A model generated the notes under the pieces. The model was not told the DNA's origin, ran no database searches, and saw only the letters and a program-made list of their open reading frames with translations. Source: Rhizobium lentis (GTDB lineage: Bacteria; Pseudomonadota; Alphaproteobacteria; Rhizobiales; Rhizobiaceae). Taken from it: a stretch of 64,000 nucleotides of DNA. The translations under genes were made by a program, and so were the position numbers. Positions 19,707-28,316 of the stretch are shown in pieces. The stretch lies in the NCBI RefSeq assembly GCF_017352135.1, contig NZ_CP071456.1:1-64000 (forward strand). Reading direction: 5' to 3'. The stretch's first letter is position 1; each line of letters begins with the position of its first letter.

Positions 19707-20954
19707 TTGCCGCCACGCCGCAAGATCCTCGTCGTGCTGAAAGGCTATCCCCGCCTTTCGGAGACCTTCATCGCCCAGGAGCTGCTCGGCCTCGAAAGGG
19801 CCGGCTTCGATTTGACCCTGATTTCGATGCGCCGGCCGACCGACAAGAAGCGCCATCCCGTGCATGACGAGATCAAGGCGCGGGTCGTCTACCTGCCGGA
19901 ATATCTGCACGAGGAGCCGATCCGCGTGCTGAAGGGCCTGGTCGCTGGCTTTTCGAAACCCGGCTTCAAGCCGCTGATCAAACGCTTCCTCGCCGACCTG
20001 CCACGCGACCTCTCCCGCAACCGTTTCCGTCGCCTCGGCCAGGCGCTGGTGCTGGCGCGCGAATGGCCTGATGGCGGTGAATGGCTGCATGCCCATTTCA
20101 TCCATACACCGGCCTCGGTGACGGAATATACAAGCATCCTGACGGGCACGCCCTGGACCTGTTCGGCGCATGCCAAGGACATATGGACCTCGCCCGACTG
20201 GGAATTGAAAGAGAAGCTGAAGAGCGCCCGCTGGACCGTCACCTGTACAAGGACCGGCTACGAGCACATGCGGACGCTGACATCCCGCAAGGAGGCCGTG
20301 CATCTCAGCTATCACGGTCTCGATCTCGCCCGTTTCGGCCATTTTTCCGGCGAGCGGTCGAGCCGCACCGGCAGCGACCCGGCTGATCCGGTTTTCATCC
20401 TCAGCGTCGGCCGCGCGGTGGAGAAGAAGGGCTACGACGTCCTGCTGCGGGCGCTGGCGCTGCTGCCCGCCGACCTCCACTGGCGCATGGAACATATCGG
20501 CGGCGGCAATGGGCTGGCGAAGCTGAAGGCGCTCGCCGTCGAGCTCGGCCTCACCTCCCGCATCGTCTGGAAGGGCGCCATGGCGCAGGAAGAGGTGCTC
20601 GACCATTACCGACGCGCCGATCTCTTTGCGCTGGCTTGCCGCATCGCCGCCAACGGCGACCGGGACGGCCTGCCGAACGTGTTGGTCGAGGCCTCGAGCC
20701 AGCGGCTCGTCTGCGTCTCGACCGCCGTCTCCGGGGTACCGGAACTCTTGGAGAACGGTGAAAACGGCCTCGTCGTACCGCCGGAAGAACCGGCGCAGCT
20801 CGCCCGGGCGCTGGAAGCGGCGATCCGCGATCCGGCGCTGCGCAAGCGGCTCGGCGATGCCGCCGAAGGCCAAGTGCGCGAGAATTTCGATTATCACTCC
20901 AGCATCAGACAGCTCACAGGCCTGTTCGAGGCCGAATGGCAGAAGGTCTCATGA
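19707..20954 (+). CDS. Family 4 glycosyltransferase (WcaL/ExoL-like)
   Basis: 415 residues, TTG start nine bases after the previous gene. The N-terminus ILVVLKGYPRLSETFIAQEL is the hallmark of retaining GT4 enzymes such as WcaL/AmsK. The C-terminal donor domain includes LSVGRAVEKKGYDVLLRAL and the acidic nucleotide-sugar motif around GLPNVLVEASSQ (EX7E region). The stop overlaps the next start by four bases (ATGA). It is the middle gene of a three-glycosyltransferase unit, presumably adding one sugar of a surface oligosaccharide. Confidence 0.9.
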   Translation: MPPRRKILVVLKGYPRLSETFIAQELLGLERAGFDLTLISMRRPTDKKRHPVHDEIKARVVYLPEYLHEEPIRVLKGLVAGFSKPGFKPLIKRFLADLPRDLSRNRFRRLGQALVLAREWPDGGEWLHAHFIHTPASVTEYTSILTGTPWTCSAHAKDIWTSPDWELKEKLKSARWTVTCTRTGYEHMRTLTSRKEAVHLSYHGLDLARFGHFSGERSSRTGSDPADPVFILSVGRAVEKKGYDVLLRALALLPADLHWRMEHIGGGNGLAKLKALAVELGLTSRIVWKGAMAQEEVLDHYRRADLFALACRIAANGDRDGLPNVLVEASSQRLVCVSTAVSGVPELLENGENGLVVPPEEPAQLARALEAAIRDPALRKRLGDAAEGQVRENFDYHSSIRQLTGLFEAEWQKVS

Positions 20955-22096
20955 CGGCACCGCGCATCTTCTTCTACGTCCAGCACCTGCTCGGCATCGG
21001 CCACATCGCCCGCGCCAGCCGCATCGCCAATGCCCTGGTCCAGGACGGTTTCGACGTCACCGTCGTCACCGGCGGCCTGCCGGTGCCGGGCTTTCCCGGC
21101 GAAGGCGTCAGGACCGTGGTCTTGCCGGCGGTCGTCGCCAGCAATGCCGGTTTCTCCGGCCTTGCCGATGCCGATGGCCGGCCGGCCGGCGCGGATTTTC
21201 TCGCTGCCCGCCGCGACCTGCTGCTCGACGCCTTCCATGCCTCAAGGCCCGATGTCGTCATCATCGAGGCCTTCCCCTTCGGCCGGCGGCAGATGCGCTT
21301 CGAACTCCTGCCCCTGCTTGCGGCGATCGAAGAGGCCGACCCGCGGCCAAAACTCCTAAGCTCGGTGCGCGACATCCTGCAGGAAAACCGCAAGGCTGGC
21401 CGCGACGCGGAGACGGTCAAGCTTGTCAGGGATCATTTCGACGCCGTGCTCGTTCATGGCGATCCCGACTTCGTCAGGCTCGAGGACACTTTTCCGCTGA
21501 CCCCTGAGATCGCCGACAGGATGCGTTATACCGGCCTCGTCGCGCCGCCGCCGGCGCCGGAACCTGCCGAGATCTTCGACATTATCGCATCGGCCGGTGG
21601 CGGCGCGGTCGGCGCCGAACTGATCGGCGCGGCGAAAGAGGCGGCAGCGTTGCTGCCGGATCATCTGCGCTGGCTGCTAATTGCAGGCCCCAACCTGCCG
21701 GAAGCCGATTTCGTCAAGCTGTCGCAGGACGCCGTCGCCAATGTGACGCTGGTGCGCTTCCGTAAGGATTTTCCGTCGCTGCTACGCCGCGCCAAAGTCT
21801 CGATCTCGCAGGCGGGCTACAACACGGTCGGCGACCTCTTGCGCAGCGAATGCCGGGCGATCCTCATCCCCTTCGTCGCCGGCGGCGAGACTGAGCAGAC
21901 GGTGCGGGCCGAACGGCTGCAGGCGCTTGATCTTGCCGAGATCCTGCCGGAGCAGGGGCTGACGGCGGACCATGTAAAAGAGGCCGTCGAAAGGGCGCTT
22001 GCGGTGCCCAGGCAGAGGCCGGTTTCGCTCGATCTCGAGGGGGCGGAGAAAACGGCCGCCATCATTCGCTCGATGATTGCCGAATCGCTCGCCTAA
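20951..22096 (+). CDS. MurG/GT28-like glycosyltransferase B
   Basis: About 381 residues, paralogous to the product of 18489-19697. It begins APRIFFYVQHLLGIGHIARA, the same GxGHxxR loop, and ends with the donor motif KVSISQAGYNTVGDLLRSE. The upstream ATG at 20936 lies inside the preceding gene; 20951 is chosen because ATGA overlaps the preceding stop and AGAAGG sits just upstream. Two GT28-like enzymes flanking a GT4 enzyme, all translationally coupled, suggest a fixed short oligosaccharide. Last of the coupled set; a 180-base gap follows. Confidence 0.85.
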   Translation: MTAPRIFFYVQHLLGIGHIARASRIANALVQDGFDVTVVTGGLPVPGFPGEGVRTVVLPAVVASNAGFSGLADADGRPAGADFLAARRDLLLDAFHASRPDVVIIEAFPFGRRQMRFELLPLLAAIEEADPRPKLLSSVRDILQENRKAGRDAETVKLVRDHFDAVLVHGDPDFVRLEDTFPLTPEIADRMRYTGLVAPPPAPEPAEIFDIIASAGGGAVGAELIGAAKEAAALLPDHLRWLLIAGPNLPEADFVKLSQDAVANVTLVRFRKDFPSLLRRAKVSISQAGYNTVGDLLRSECRAILIPFVAGGETEQTVRAERLQALDLAEILPEQGLTADHVKEAVERALAVPRQRPVSLDLEGAEKTAAIIRSMIAESLA

Positions 22097-22276
22097 TTCA
22101 AAATTCCTGTGATATAAGCAAAGTTCCGGCGAGAATCGGCTTTCTGCAGCCAGTCCCTTCGCCTTGTTTTCATTGCGATATCGGTGGTCGGGCTGCATGG
22201 TTCTGTTCTCAAGCATTCCTCCCATCCCAGCACTCGGATCGCGACCCGGAATTTCCCAGCACGCTGACGGTTAGCC

Positions 22277-24991
22277 ATGGAAAAGAGCCTCGCCCGCTAC
22301 ATCTGGAAAAACACGCGGCTGCAGCAGCTGTGGATCCTGGCTGTCGTTGCTGCCTCGATGGTGCCCTATTTCCTGTCCTTCGATCTGCCGAAGCAGATCG
22401 TCAACGGACCGATCCAGGGCGGCGGGTTCGAAGGCCCCGGCGCAACCCAGACGTTCATGCACATCGCCTACGACATTCCGCTGATCGGCCATGTCGAATT
22501 CTTCAAGGGCGTGCAGCTCGACCGCTTCCAGATGCTGATGGCTCTCAGCCTGGTGTTCCTGGCGCTGGTGGTGCTGAACGGCCTCTTCAAATTCTACATC
22601 AACACCTATAAGGGCCGGCTCGGCGAGCGCATGCTGCGGCGCATCCGCTTCGAGCTGATCGACCGGGTGCTGCGGTTTCCGCCCGCCCATTTCAAGCGGG
22701 TGAAATCGGCCGAAATCGCCACCATGATCAAGGACGAGGTGGAGCCGATGGGCGGCTTCACCGGCGACGCCTTCGTCTCGCCTGCCCTTCTCGGAGGCCA
22801 GGCGATCACCGCGCTCGCCTTCATTATCGTCCAGAATTTCTGGCTCGGCATGATCGCCGCCGCCATTGTCGGGGTGCAGGCGGTCGTCATTCCCCGCATG
22901 CGCAAGCGCCTTCTAGAGCTCGGCCGCCAGCGGCAGCTGACGGCGCGCGAGCTTTCCGGCCGCGTCGGCGAAATCGTCGAGGGCATCGGCACGATCCACG
23001 GCAACGATACCTCCAACCTCGAACGCGCCGACATCGCCTGGCGGCTCGGCCGGATCTTCTCGATCCGCTACGACCTCTACCAGTGGAAGTTCCTGGTGAA
23101 GTTCATCAACAACTTCCTTGCCCAGGTCACGCCCTTCCTGTTCTATGCGATCGGCGGCTATCTCGCCTTGCAGGGCCGGCTCGACATCGGCCAGCTCGTC
23201 GCCGTCATTTCAGCCTACAAGGATCTTCCCGGGCCGCTGAAGGAGCTGATCGACTGGGACCAGATGCGCCAGGACGTGCAGGTGAAATACCAGCAGGTTT
23301 ACGAACAGTTCAATGTCGAGCCGCTGATCGACAGCCGCATCCAGGAGCTGGCGACCGCTCCTGTGGGCGCACTGACGAGCGCGCTCGTCGTCAGCAATCT
23401 CTCGCTTTCCGACGACAGCGGCGCCCGTCTCGTCGACCACGTCTCGGTCGAAATCAAGCCGAACGAGACGGTGGCGATCGTCGGCCCGAACGGCAGCGGC
23501 GCGGAAGCCTTTGCCGAGGCGCTCGGCCGCATGATCTGGCCGGACTCCGGCCGCATCACCATCGACGGCCGCGATCTCCTGGAGCTGCCGGAATCGATCA
23601 CCGGCCGGCGGATCTCCTATGCCTCGGCCGACACCTTCTTCTTCCACGGCTCGCTCGCCGGCAACCTGCTCTACGGGCTCAAGCATGCGCCGATGATCGA
23701 CGCCGTCTATGACGAGAAGGAGGCGCAGGAATATAAGTGGCATTCCGCCGAGGCGGTGAAGGCCGGCAATCCGACGCTCGACCTCAACAGCGACTGGGTC
23801 GATTATCAGGCGGCGGGCGCCAACGGGCCTGAAGATCTCCTGAAAGCCATCCGGCCGGTGCTCGACGCCGTACTGATCTCGCAGGACATCCTCGATCTGG
23901 CGCTGCGCTCGACCGTCAATACCAGCGTGCATGTCGCGGTCAGCGACCATGTCGTGGCGCTGCGCGCCTCACTGAGAGACCGGCTGCGCGAGGAGGGGCT
24001 CGACGGCATCGTCGTGCCGTTCGATTTCGACGCCTACAACGCCCAGGCGACGGTCGGCGAGAACCTGCTCTTCGGCACGATGAAGCGGCCGCTGATGACA
24101 AACCGCAGGTTGGCCGCGCATCCATATTTCCAGCAGCTCTTCCGCGAGACCGGCCTGAGCACCGATCTCTATGCCATGGGCCTTGAGATCGCCGAAAACG
24201 CTGTGGAACTCTTCCACGACCTGCCGCCGGACCATCCCTTCTTCCTGCAGCTGACCTTCATGACAGCGGACGACATTCCGACCTATCAGGCACTGCTGCA
24301 GAAGCTGCAAAGCCGTCGCTTCGAGGACGCGACGCCCGAGGAACGGTCGGCCATCATCCGCTTAAGCTTCGCCTATATCGAGCCACGCCACCGTTTCGGC
24401 CTGCTGAGCGACGAGCTGATGGCCAAGATCGTCAGCGCCCGCAAGCAGTTCCATGCACATATTCCCGCCGATCTCGCCGAACTGATCGAGCGTTACGACG
24501 CCGAGCGCTTCACGCCGTCAGCCAGCCTCATGGACAATGTGCTCTTCGGCCGTATCGCCTATCAGCAGGCCGACGCCTCCGACCGCATCCGCGCCATCAT
24601 GGGCGAACTCTTCGATGCGCTCGACCTTTATGACGACGTCCTGTCGATCGGCCTCGAATTCGACGTCGGCTCCGGCGGCAAGCGGCTGACCATGGTGCAG
24701 CGCCAGAAGCTGAACCTTGCTCGCGCGCTCCTGAAGCGCTCGGACTATTTCATCTTCAACCGGCCGCTGTCGGCGCTCGATCAGCGCGTCCAGGACCAGA
24801 TCACCCGCAACATCATCGAAGACCTGCATAAGGAGGGCGAGCGCCCGGCGATCATCTGGGTGCTTTCGAATGCCAGGCTTGCCGAGATGTTCGACCGAAT
24901 CCTGCTTTTCGATCGAGGCGGATTGGCGGAAGCCGGAAACTATCCGGAACTTTCGGAGAAAAACGGTATGTTCAAGGAACTGTTATCGTAA
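22277..24991 (+). CDS. Pseudo-ABC exporter: ABC membrane domain with degenerate, expanded ATPase domain
   Basis: 904 residues. Residues 1-330 are an ABC-exporter membrane domain with six predicted helices. The ATPase domain, from about residue 370, lacks every catalytic residue: Walker A is GPNGSGAEA (403-411; K replaced by A409), the Q-loop Gln is A451 (ISYASAD), Walker B reads YFIFNRPLSALD with N828/R829 in place of Asp-Glu, the switch His is S864 (WVLSNA), and the signature is GSGGKRLT at 798-805. Walker A and signature lie about 390 residues apart instead of about 100. The insert repeats an xxNLLFG-type motif three times (459-467, 592-600, 750-758). ATP hydrolysis is very unlikely. It may be a scaffold, channel or regulator; the frame is intact, so it is maintained. 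It lies between glycosyltransferases and a cNMP-binding gene. Confidence 0.85.
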   Translation: MEKSLARYIWKNTRLQQLWILAVVAASMVPYFLSFDLPKQIVNGPIQGGGFEGPGATQTFMHIAYDIPLIGHVEFFKGVQLDRFQMLMALSLVFLALVVLNGLFKFYINTYKGRLGERMLRRIRFELIDRVLRFPPAHFKRVKSAEIATMIKDEVEPMGGFTGDAFVSPALLGGQAITALAFIIVQNFWLGMIAAAIVGVQAVVIPRMRKRLLELGRQRQLTARELSGRVGEIVEGIGTIHGNDTSNLERADIAWRLGRIFSIRYDLYQWKFLVKFINNFLAQVTPFLFYAIGGYLALQGRLDIGQLVAVISAYKDLPGPLKELIDWDQMRQDVQVKYQQVYEQFNVEPLIDSRIQELATAPVGALTSALVVSNLSLSDDSGARLVDHVSVEIKPNETVAIVGPNGSGAEAFAEALGRMIWPDSGRITIDGRDLLELPESITGRRISYASADTFFFHGSLAGNLLYGLKHAPMIDAVYDEKEAQEYKWHSAEAVKAGNPTLDLNSDWVDYQAAGANGPEDLLKAIRPVLDAVLISQDILDLALRSTVNTSVHVAVSDHVVALRASLRDRLREEGLDGIVVPFDFDAYNAQATVGENLLFGTMKRPLMTNRRLAAHPYFQQLFRETGLSTDLYAMGLEIAENAVELFHDLPPDHPFFLQLTFMTADDIPTYQALLQKLQSRRFEDATPEERSAIIRLSFAYIEPRHRFGLLSDELMAKIVSARKQFHAHIPADLAELIERYDAERFTPSASLMDNVLFGRIAYQQADASDRIRAIMGELFDALDLYDDVLSIGLEFDVGSGGKRLTMVQRQKLNLARALLKRSDYFIFNRPLSALDQRVQDQITRNIIEDLHKEGERPAIIWVLSNARLAEMFDRILLFDRGGLAEAGNYPELSEKNGMFKELLS

Positions 24992-25015
24992 TATTCTATT
25001 GGGGCGGCGATGGTA

Positions 25016-25035
25016 GGCGTTCCCTGGGGAACGCC
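25016..25035. other. Hairpin between pseudo-ABC and cNMP-binding genes
   Basis: A perfect 8-bp stem GGCGTTCC / GGAACGCC with a 4-base loop. No T-tract follows, so it is not a classical terminator. It could stabilise or separate the two mRNA parts. Confidence 0.5.
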
Positions 25036-25090
25036 CGGAAGTTGAAGGCGCCTGGTTCCAAGAACCCTGCGTCAGGGGATTGAAACGCTC

Positions 25091-25558
25091 ATGCTGTTGA
25101 GAGACGAAGTCGAAATGCTGCGCCGGGTGCCGATCTTTTCGAGGATTGCACCAGCGAAACTCAAGCTTTTGGCCTTCACCTCTGATCGCATGACCTACAA
25201 ACCCGGCCAGGATCTCTTCCATCAGGGCGATGTCGGCGACGCCGCCTATGTCATTCTTTCCGGCAGCGCCGATATCATCGTCTCCTCGCCGGCAGGCGAG
25301 ATCAAGGTGGCCGACGTCGAGCTCAATTCCATCGTCGGCGAAATCGCCATCCTTTGCGACGTCTCACGCACGGCGACGGTGCGCGCCACCTCCCCGCTCG
25401 AAGTGTTGCGCATCAGCAAGGAGCACTTTTTAAAGCTGCTCAGCGACTTCCCCGAAATGGCCGTGGAAATCATGCGCGTGCTCGCCGATCGCCTGAACCA
25501 CACGACAGCGGAGCTGACGGCAGCGCGGGCGGCAAAGCAGCCGCAGATGGCGCAGTAG
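25091..25558 (+). CDS. Single-domain cyclic-nucleotide-binding protein (Crp-like N-domain, no DNA-binding domain)
   Basis: 155 residues. The first 130 form a cNMP-binding fold: start LRRVPIFSRIAPAKLKLLAF, then KPGQDLFHQGDVGDAAYVIL, and the phosphate-binding cassette region around SIVGEIAILCDVSRTATVRA with the conserved Glu (GE) and Arg (RTATV). The C-terminus is a short helix; there is no helix-turn-helix, so it is a cNMP sensor rather than a transcription factor. It follows the pseudo-ABC gene after a 99-base gap with a hairpin. It is a plausible receiver of cAMP made by the cyclases at 781-12266, and a plausible regulator of the pseudo-ABC protein; both are inference. Confidence 0.88.
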   Translation: MLLRDEVEMLRRVPIFSRIAPAKLKLLAFTSDRMTYKPGQDLFHQGDVGDAAYVILSGSADIIVSSPAGEIKVADVELNSIVGEIAILCDVSRTATVRATSPLEVLRISKEHFLKLLSDFPEMAVEIMRVLADRLNHTTAELTAARAAKQPQMAQ

Positions 25559-25567
25559 GCATTCTCT

Positions 25568-25858
25568 TCAGGATTGCGGCGGCCATTTCTGCGCGCCATG
25601 GAGAAGGCGCAGTATTTCCACCTTCTTTGCCTTTCTGTCGATGCGATAGATCAGCAGAAACGGGGTGCGTGGAATGACCAGTTCCCGCGTTCCCTTGCGA
25701 CGGCCGCCTCGTCCTGCTTCGGGATGATCGGCGAGCATTTTGGCCTGATGTCGAATGACATCATCCAATGCGATTGCGGCTTTCGGATTTTGAGCAAAGA
25801 TATGCCGGATCTGAGCTTCCCGATCCAGAAGCGCCTGCTGCAGCCATTTGACGATCAA
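25568..25858 (-). CDS. RelE/ParE family toxin
   Basis: A 96-residue toxin-like protein. It contains the ParE-like basic segment HPEAGRGGRRKGTRELVIP and the C-terminal core FLLIYRIDRKAKKVEILRLLHGAQ. ParE proteins poison gyrase and RelE proteins cut mRNA; the arrangement LHGAQxWP fits the ParE/RelE-fold group found beside PaaA-like antitoxins. Its start overlaps the stop of the upstream antitoxin by four bases, so the pair is coupled. It converges on the cNMP-binding gene, nine bases apart. Confidence 0.85.
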   Translation of the reverse strand: MIVKWLQQALLDREAQIRHIFAQNPKAAIALDDVIRHQAKMLADHPEAGRGGRRKGTRELVIPRTPFLLIYRIDRKAKKVEILRLLHGAQKWPPQS

Positions 25859-26316
25859 GCCTTATCCTCGGATTCCAGCCGCGCGAGCAGTTCGGCTCGA
25901 AGCTTATCCATTTGCTCTTCGGCATCCTCCGCACTGATCCAGACTGCATTCGGATCATCGGCTTCCCGGATCGCTTCCTCGACCTGTTCGCGGAACCATT
26001 TGTCGTATTCCGCCGCCTCATGGGTGCGACGCAGAGCTGCAGCCCGATCCGGCCGCGATACCGTCTCCGGCGCGTAATCGGCCGCATCAACATCGAATTG
26101 CGAGATGCCGACATCCTTGAGATAAGAAACCAAGGTATCCATGCGCTTGAACACACGCACCTGCCGGCTGCGTTGAGCAGCAAGCGGGCGCTCCGCCTTG
26201 CCGTAGCGGATAACGACGGACCAGCCGCCGGTTTTACCGACGACATGAGCAGCATCGACCGCCCCGGCTTCGACAAGGCGGGACAGGGTCGAATGATCGA
26301 TGGTTTCTGCGGTCAT
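25855..26316 (-). CDS. Antitoxin with putative DNA-binding N-domain and PaaA-like C-domain
   Basis: A 153-residue protein, longer than typical antitoxins. The N-terminal half (GGWSVVIRYGKAERPLAAQ, RSRQVRVFKRMDTLVSYL) is basic and is probably the DNA-binding part. The C-terminal half (AALRRTHEAAEYDKWFREQV, then EAEEQ-like acidic helices) resembles PaaA-type toxin-binding sequences. It is first in the operon and overlaps the toxin gene by four bases. Two near-identical 16-bp repeats upstream suggest autorepression. Confidence 0.78.
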   Translation of the reverse strand: MTAETIDHSTLSRLVEAGAVDAAHVVGKTGGWSVVIRYGKAERPLAAQRSRQVRVFKRMDTLVSYLKDVGISQFDVDAADYAPETVSRPDRAAALRRTHEAAEYDKWFREQVEEAIREADDPNAVWISAEDAEEQMDKLRAELLARLESEDKA

Positions 26317-26340
26317 GGCATATCCTCGCTGATCGCGAAG

Positions 26341-26383
26341 ATAATATGCATTTAATTATTGATTGCAATGCATTCAATAATTG
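26341..26383 (-). promoter_or_regulatory. Promoter/operator of the RelE/ParE-type operon
   Basis: Two near-identical direct repeats, ATGCATTTAATTATTG (26346-26361) and ATGCATTCAATAATTG (26368-26383), are spaced 22 bp apart, that is two helical turns. On the minus strand, TTGCAA (26363-26368) and TATTAT (26341-26346) form -35 and -10 boxes with a 16-base spacer, so the repeats cover the promoter. Confidence 0.65.
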
Positions 26384-26463
26384 GAATTGCGTGGTTCAAA
26401 ATGAAAGCCTGCAAGGTTCCTATTGCAGCCTCCGACTGCTGACAAAGCCGGCGACCCCTCTTT

Positions 26464-26540
26464 CGTCATGCTCGGGCTTGTCCCGAGCATCTGCGACGGT
26501 CGACATGTAGCAGATCCTCGGCACAAGGCCGAGGATGACG
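26464..26540. repeat. Inverted pair of palindromic units (RIME-like intergenic element)
   Basis: Hairpin one (26468-26490) has a 9-bp perfect stem ATGCTCGGG/CCCGAGCAT; hairpin two (26514-26536) has an 8-bp stem ATCCTCGG/CCGAGGAT. The two units are inverted copies of each other (CGTCATGCTCGGGCTTGTC and, on the other strand, CGTCATCCTCGGCCTTGTG). This is the layout of rhizobial mosaic intergenic elements. It sits between a toxin-antitoxin promoter and the end of an MFS gene. Confidence 0.7.
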
Positions 26541-26608
26541 CGAATAATCAACGAGGTTTGTCAATAAACTGAGCCTGCATGGTTTCCCATGCAGGCCTGT
26601 GTTCAGGT

Positions 26609-27940
26609 CTATTCGCGCTGTTCCAGCGCCTTGCTGAAGGCGAGTGCTGCCAGCGTGCAGATGGCGCCGGAGAGCAGGTAGTAGCCGACGAAGGTCAGGC
26701 CGAAGCGGCTGGAGAGGCTGAGCGCCACCAGCGGCGCAAAACCGGCGCCGACCAGCCAGGCGAGGTCCGAGGTGAAGGCTGCGCCGGTATAACGATAGCC
26801 GCGGCCGAAGCGCGACGAGATCGAGCCTGTCGCCTGGCCGAAGGACAGGCCGAGCACGCCAAAGCCGATGATAACGAAGGCGTCATGGCCGTTATTGCCG
26901 GATGCGATCAGGATCGGCCCGATAAAGCTGAACACCGCGATGATGACGGCGCAGATGGCAAGCTGGGCGCGGCGCCCGATGCGGTCGGCGATCAGGCCCG
27001 AGGCGATGATGGCGACGACGCCGACCATGGCGCCGATCACCTGCACCACCATGAAGGTGCCGATCGGCTGGTCGCCGTAAAGGCTCATCCAGCCGAGCGG
27101 GAAGATCGTGACCAGGTGGAACATCGCGAAACTGGCGAGCGGCACAAAGGCGCCGATCAGGATGTCGCGGCCATGCACGCGCAGCACCTCGAGGATCGGG
27201 GCGGCTTCCAGCTCGTGTTGTTCGAGGAGCGTGCCGAATTCCTTGGTCATGACCAGGCGCAGACGCGCAAACAGCGCCACGACGTTGATCGCGAAGGCGA
27301 CGAAGAAGGGATAGCGCCAGCCCCAGGAGAGGAAATCCTCACTGGAAAGATTGGCCACGAAGTAACCGAACAGCGTGCTGGCCAGCGCAAAACCGATCGG
27401 CGCGCCGAGCTGCGGGATCATCGCGTACCAGCCGCGGTGATTGGGCGGCGCGTTGAGCGCCAGCAGCGAGGCAAGGCCGTCCCAGGCGCCGCCGAGCGCG
27501 AAGCCCTGGCCGAGACGGAAGAGCGCGAGCAACGCGATCGACCACACACCGATCTCGGCATAGCCCGGCAGGAAGGCGATCGAGGCCGTCGAGCCGCCGA
27601 GCAGGAAGAGCGCGATCGTCAGCTTCGTGCCGCGTCCGTACATCCGGTCGATCGTCATGAAAACGACGGAGCCGACGGGGCGGGCAAGGAAAGCGAGCGA
27701 GAAGATGGCAAAGGAATAGAGGGTCGCCGTCAGCCTGTCAGGCGCGAAGGGGAAGACCAGCTGCGGAAAGACCAGGACCGAGGCGAGGCCGTAGACGAAG
27801 AAATCGAAAAATTCCGACATGCGGCCGATCACCACGCCGATGGCGATGCTGCCCGGCGAAACCGGTTTGTCGTCGTGAATACGCCGCGCGTCGCGTTCCA
27901 GCGACGATGACGACGGTCCGTAGTGCGATGCTGTGGCCAT
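26609..27940 (-). CDS. MFS transporter, metabolite:H+ symporter (MHS) type
   Basis: 443 residues with about 12 membrane helices. The MHS-type start is seen (IAIGVVIGRMSEFFDFFVYG), followed by FLARPVGSVVFMTIDRMYGR, the loop 2-3 signature, and ALFRLGQGFALGGAWDG, a variant of the MHS GxxxGGE region. Members import organic acids or betaines with protons. The start at 27940 has a GGGAGG box. No metabolic neighbour points to a substrate. Confidence 0.85.
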   Translation of the reverse strand: MATASHYGPSSSSLERDARRIHDDKPVSPGSIAIGVVIGRMSEFFDFFVYGLASVLVFPQLVFPFAPDRLTATLYSFAIFSLAFLARPVGSVVFMTIDRMYGRGTKLTIALFLLGGSTASIAFLPGYAEIGVWSIALLALFRLGQGFALGGAWDGLASLLALNAPPNHRGWYAMIPQLGAPIGFALASTLFGYFVANLSSEDFLSWGWRYPFFVAFAINVVALFARLRLVMTKEFGTLLEQHELEAAPILEVLRVHGRDILIGAFVPLASFAMFHLVTIFPLGWMSLYGDQPIGTFMVVQVIGAMVGVVAIIASGLIADRIGRRAQLAICAVIIAVFSFIGPILIASGNNGHDAFVIIGFGVLGLSFGQATGSISSRFGRGYRYTGAAFTSDLAWLVGAGFAPLVALSLSSRFGLTFVGYYLLSGAICTLAALAFSKALEQRE

Positions 27941-28316
27941 ATAACGCCTCCCTCGTTAAGGCGCTTTCCGCAAGGCGCCTCAGCCTGATCTTGATCAAAC
28001 CCGCAGGCTTATCAAGTCCGTAAGATCGAAATAGTTCATCATCGCGGCGCAAATTGAGCCTGGAAGGGCAAAATTGCGTGATCCCGACCGTGATTTTGCC
28101 GTCTAAAAAGCTGGCCTGCCCGGTTCTTGCGGATATATTGAGGGAAACACGCGCGCGCAAAAATGCTTTCCAGTTCATCAGGATTTCAAAGCAGCAGCGC
28201 AACATGATTTCTGCCGCACTGCGGCATGTTTGCTGCACTGCGACCTTCCGCCTCATGTCGCTATCGGGTTCAGTGCTTTAGTCGCGGATCAAACGAAACA
28301 ACAAGAGCTTAGAGAC
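27941..28316. other. Divergent intergenic region between MFS gene and cyo operon
   Basis: 376 bases holding the promoters of both neighbours. A small hairpin AGGCGC/GCGCCT occurs at 27959-27980. No Fnr/FixK box with the full TTGAT-N4-ATCAA spacing was found, though TTGATCAA-like pieces occur near 27992. No gene is supported here. Confidence 0.5.

Noticed and set aside
26579..27910. 443-codon plus-strand frame opposite the MHS transporter
   Set aside because: Compositionally biased, and the minus-strand product is a clear 12-helix transporter.
27985..28030. Possible Fnr/FixK box upstream of cyoA
   Set aside because: TTGAT and ATCAA pieces are present but not with the required four-base spacing.
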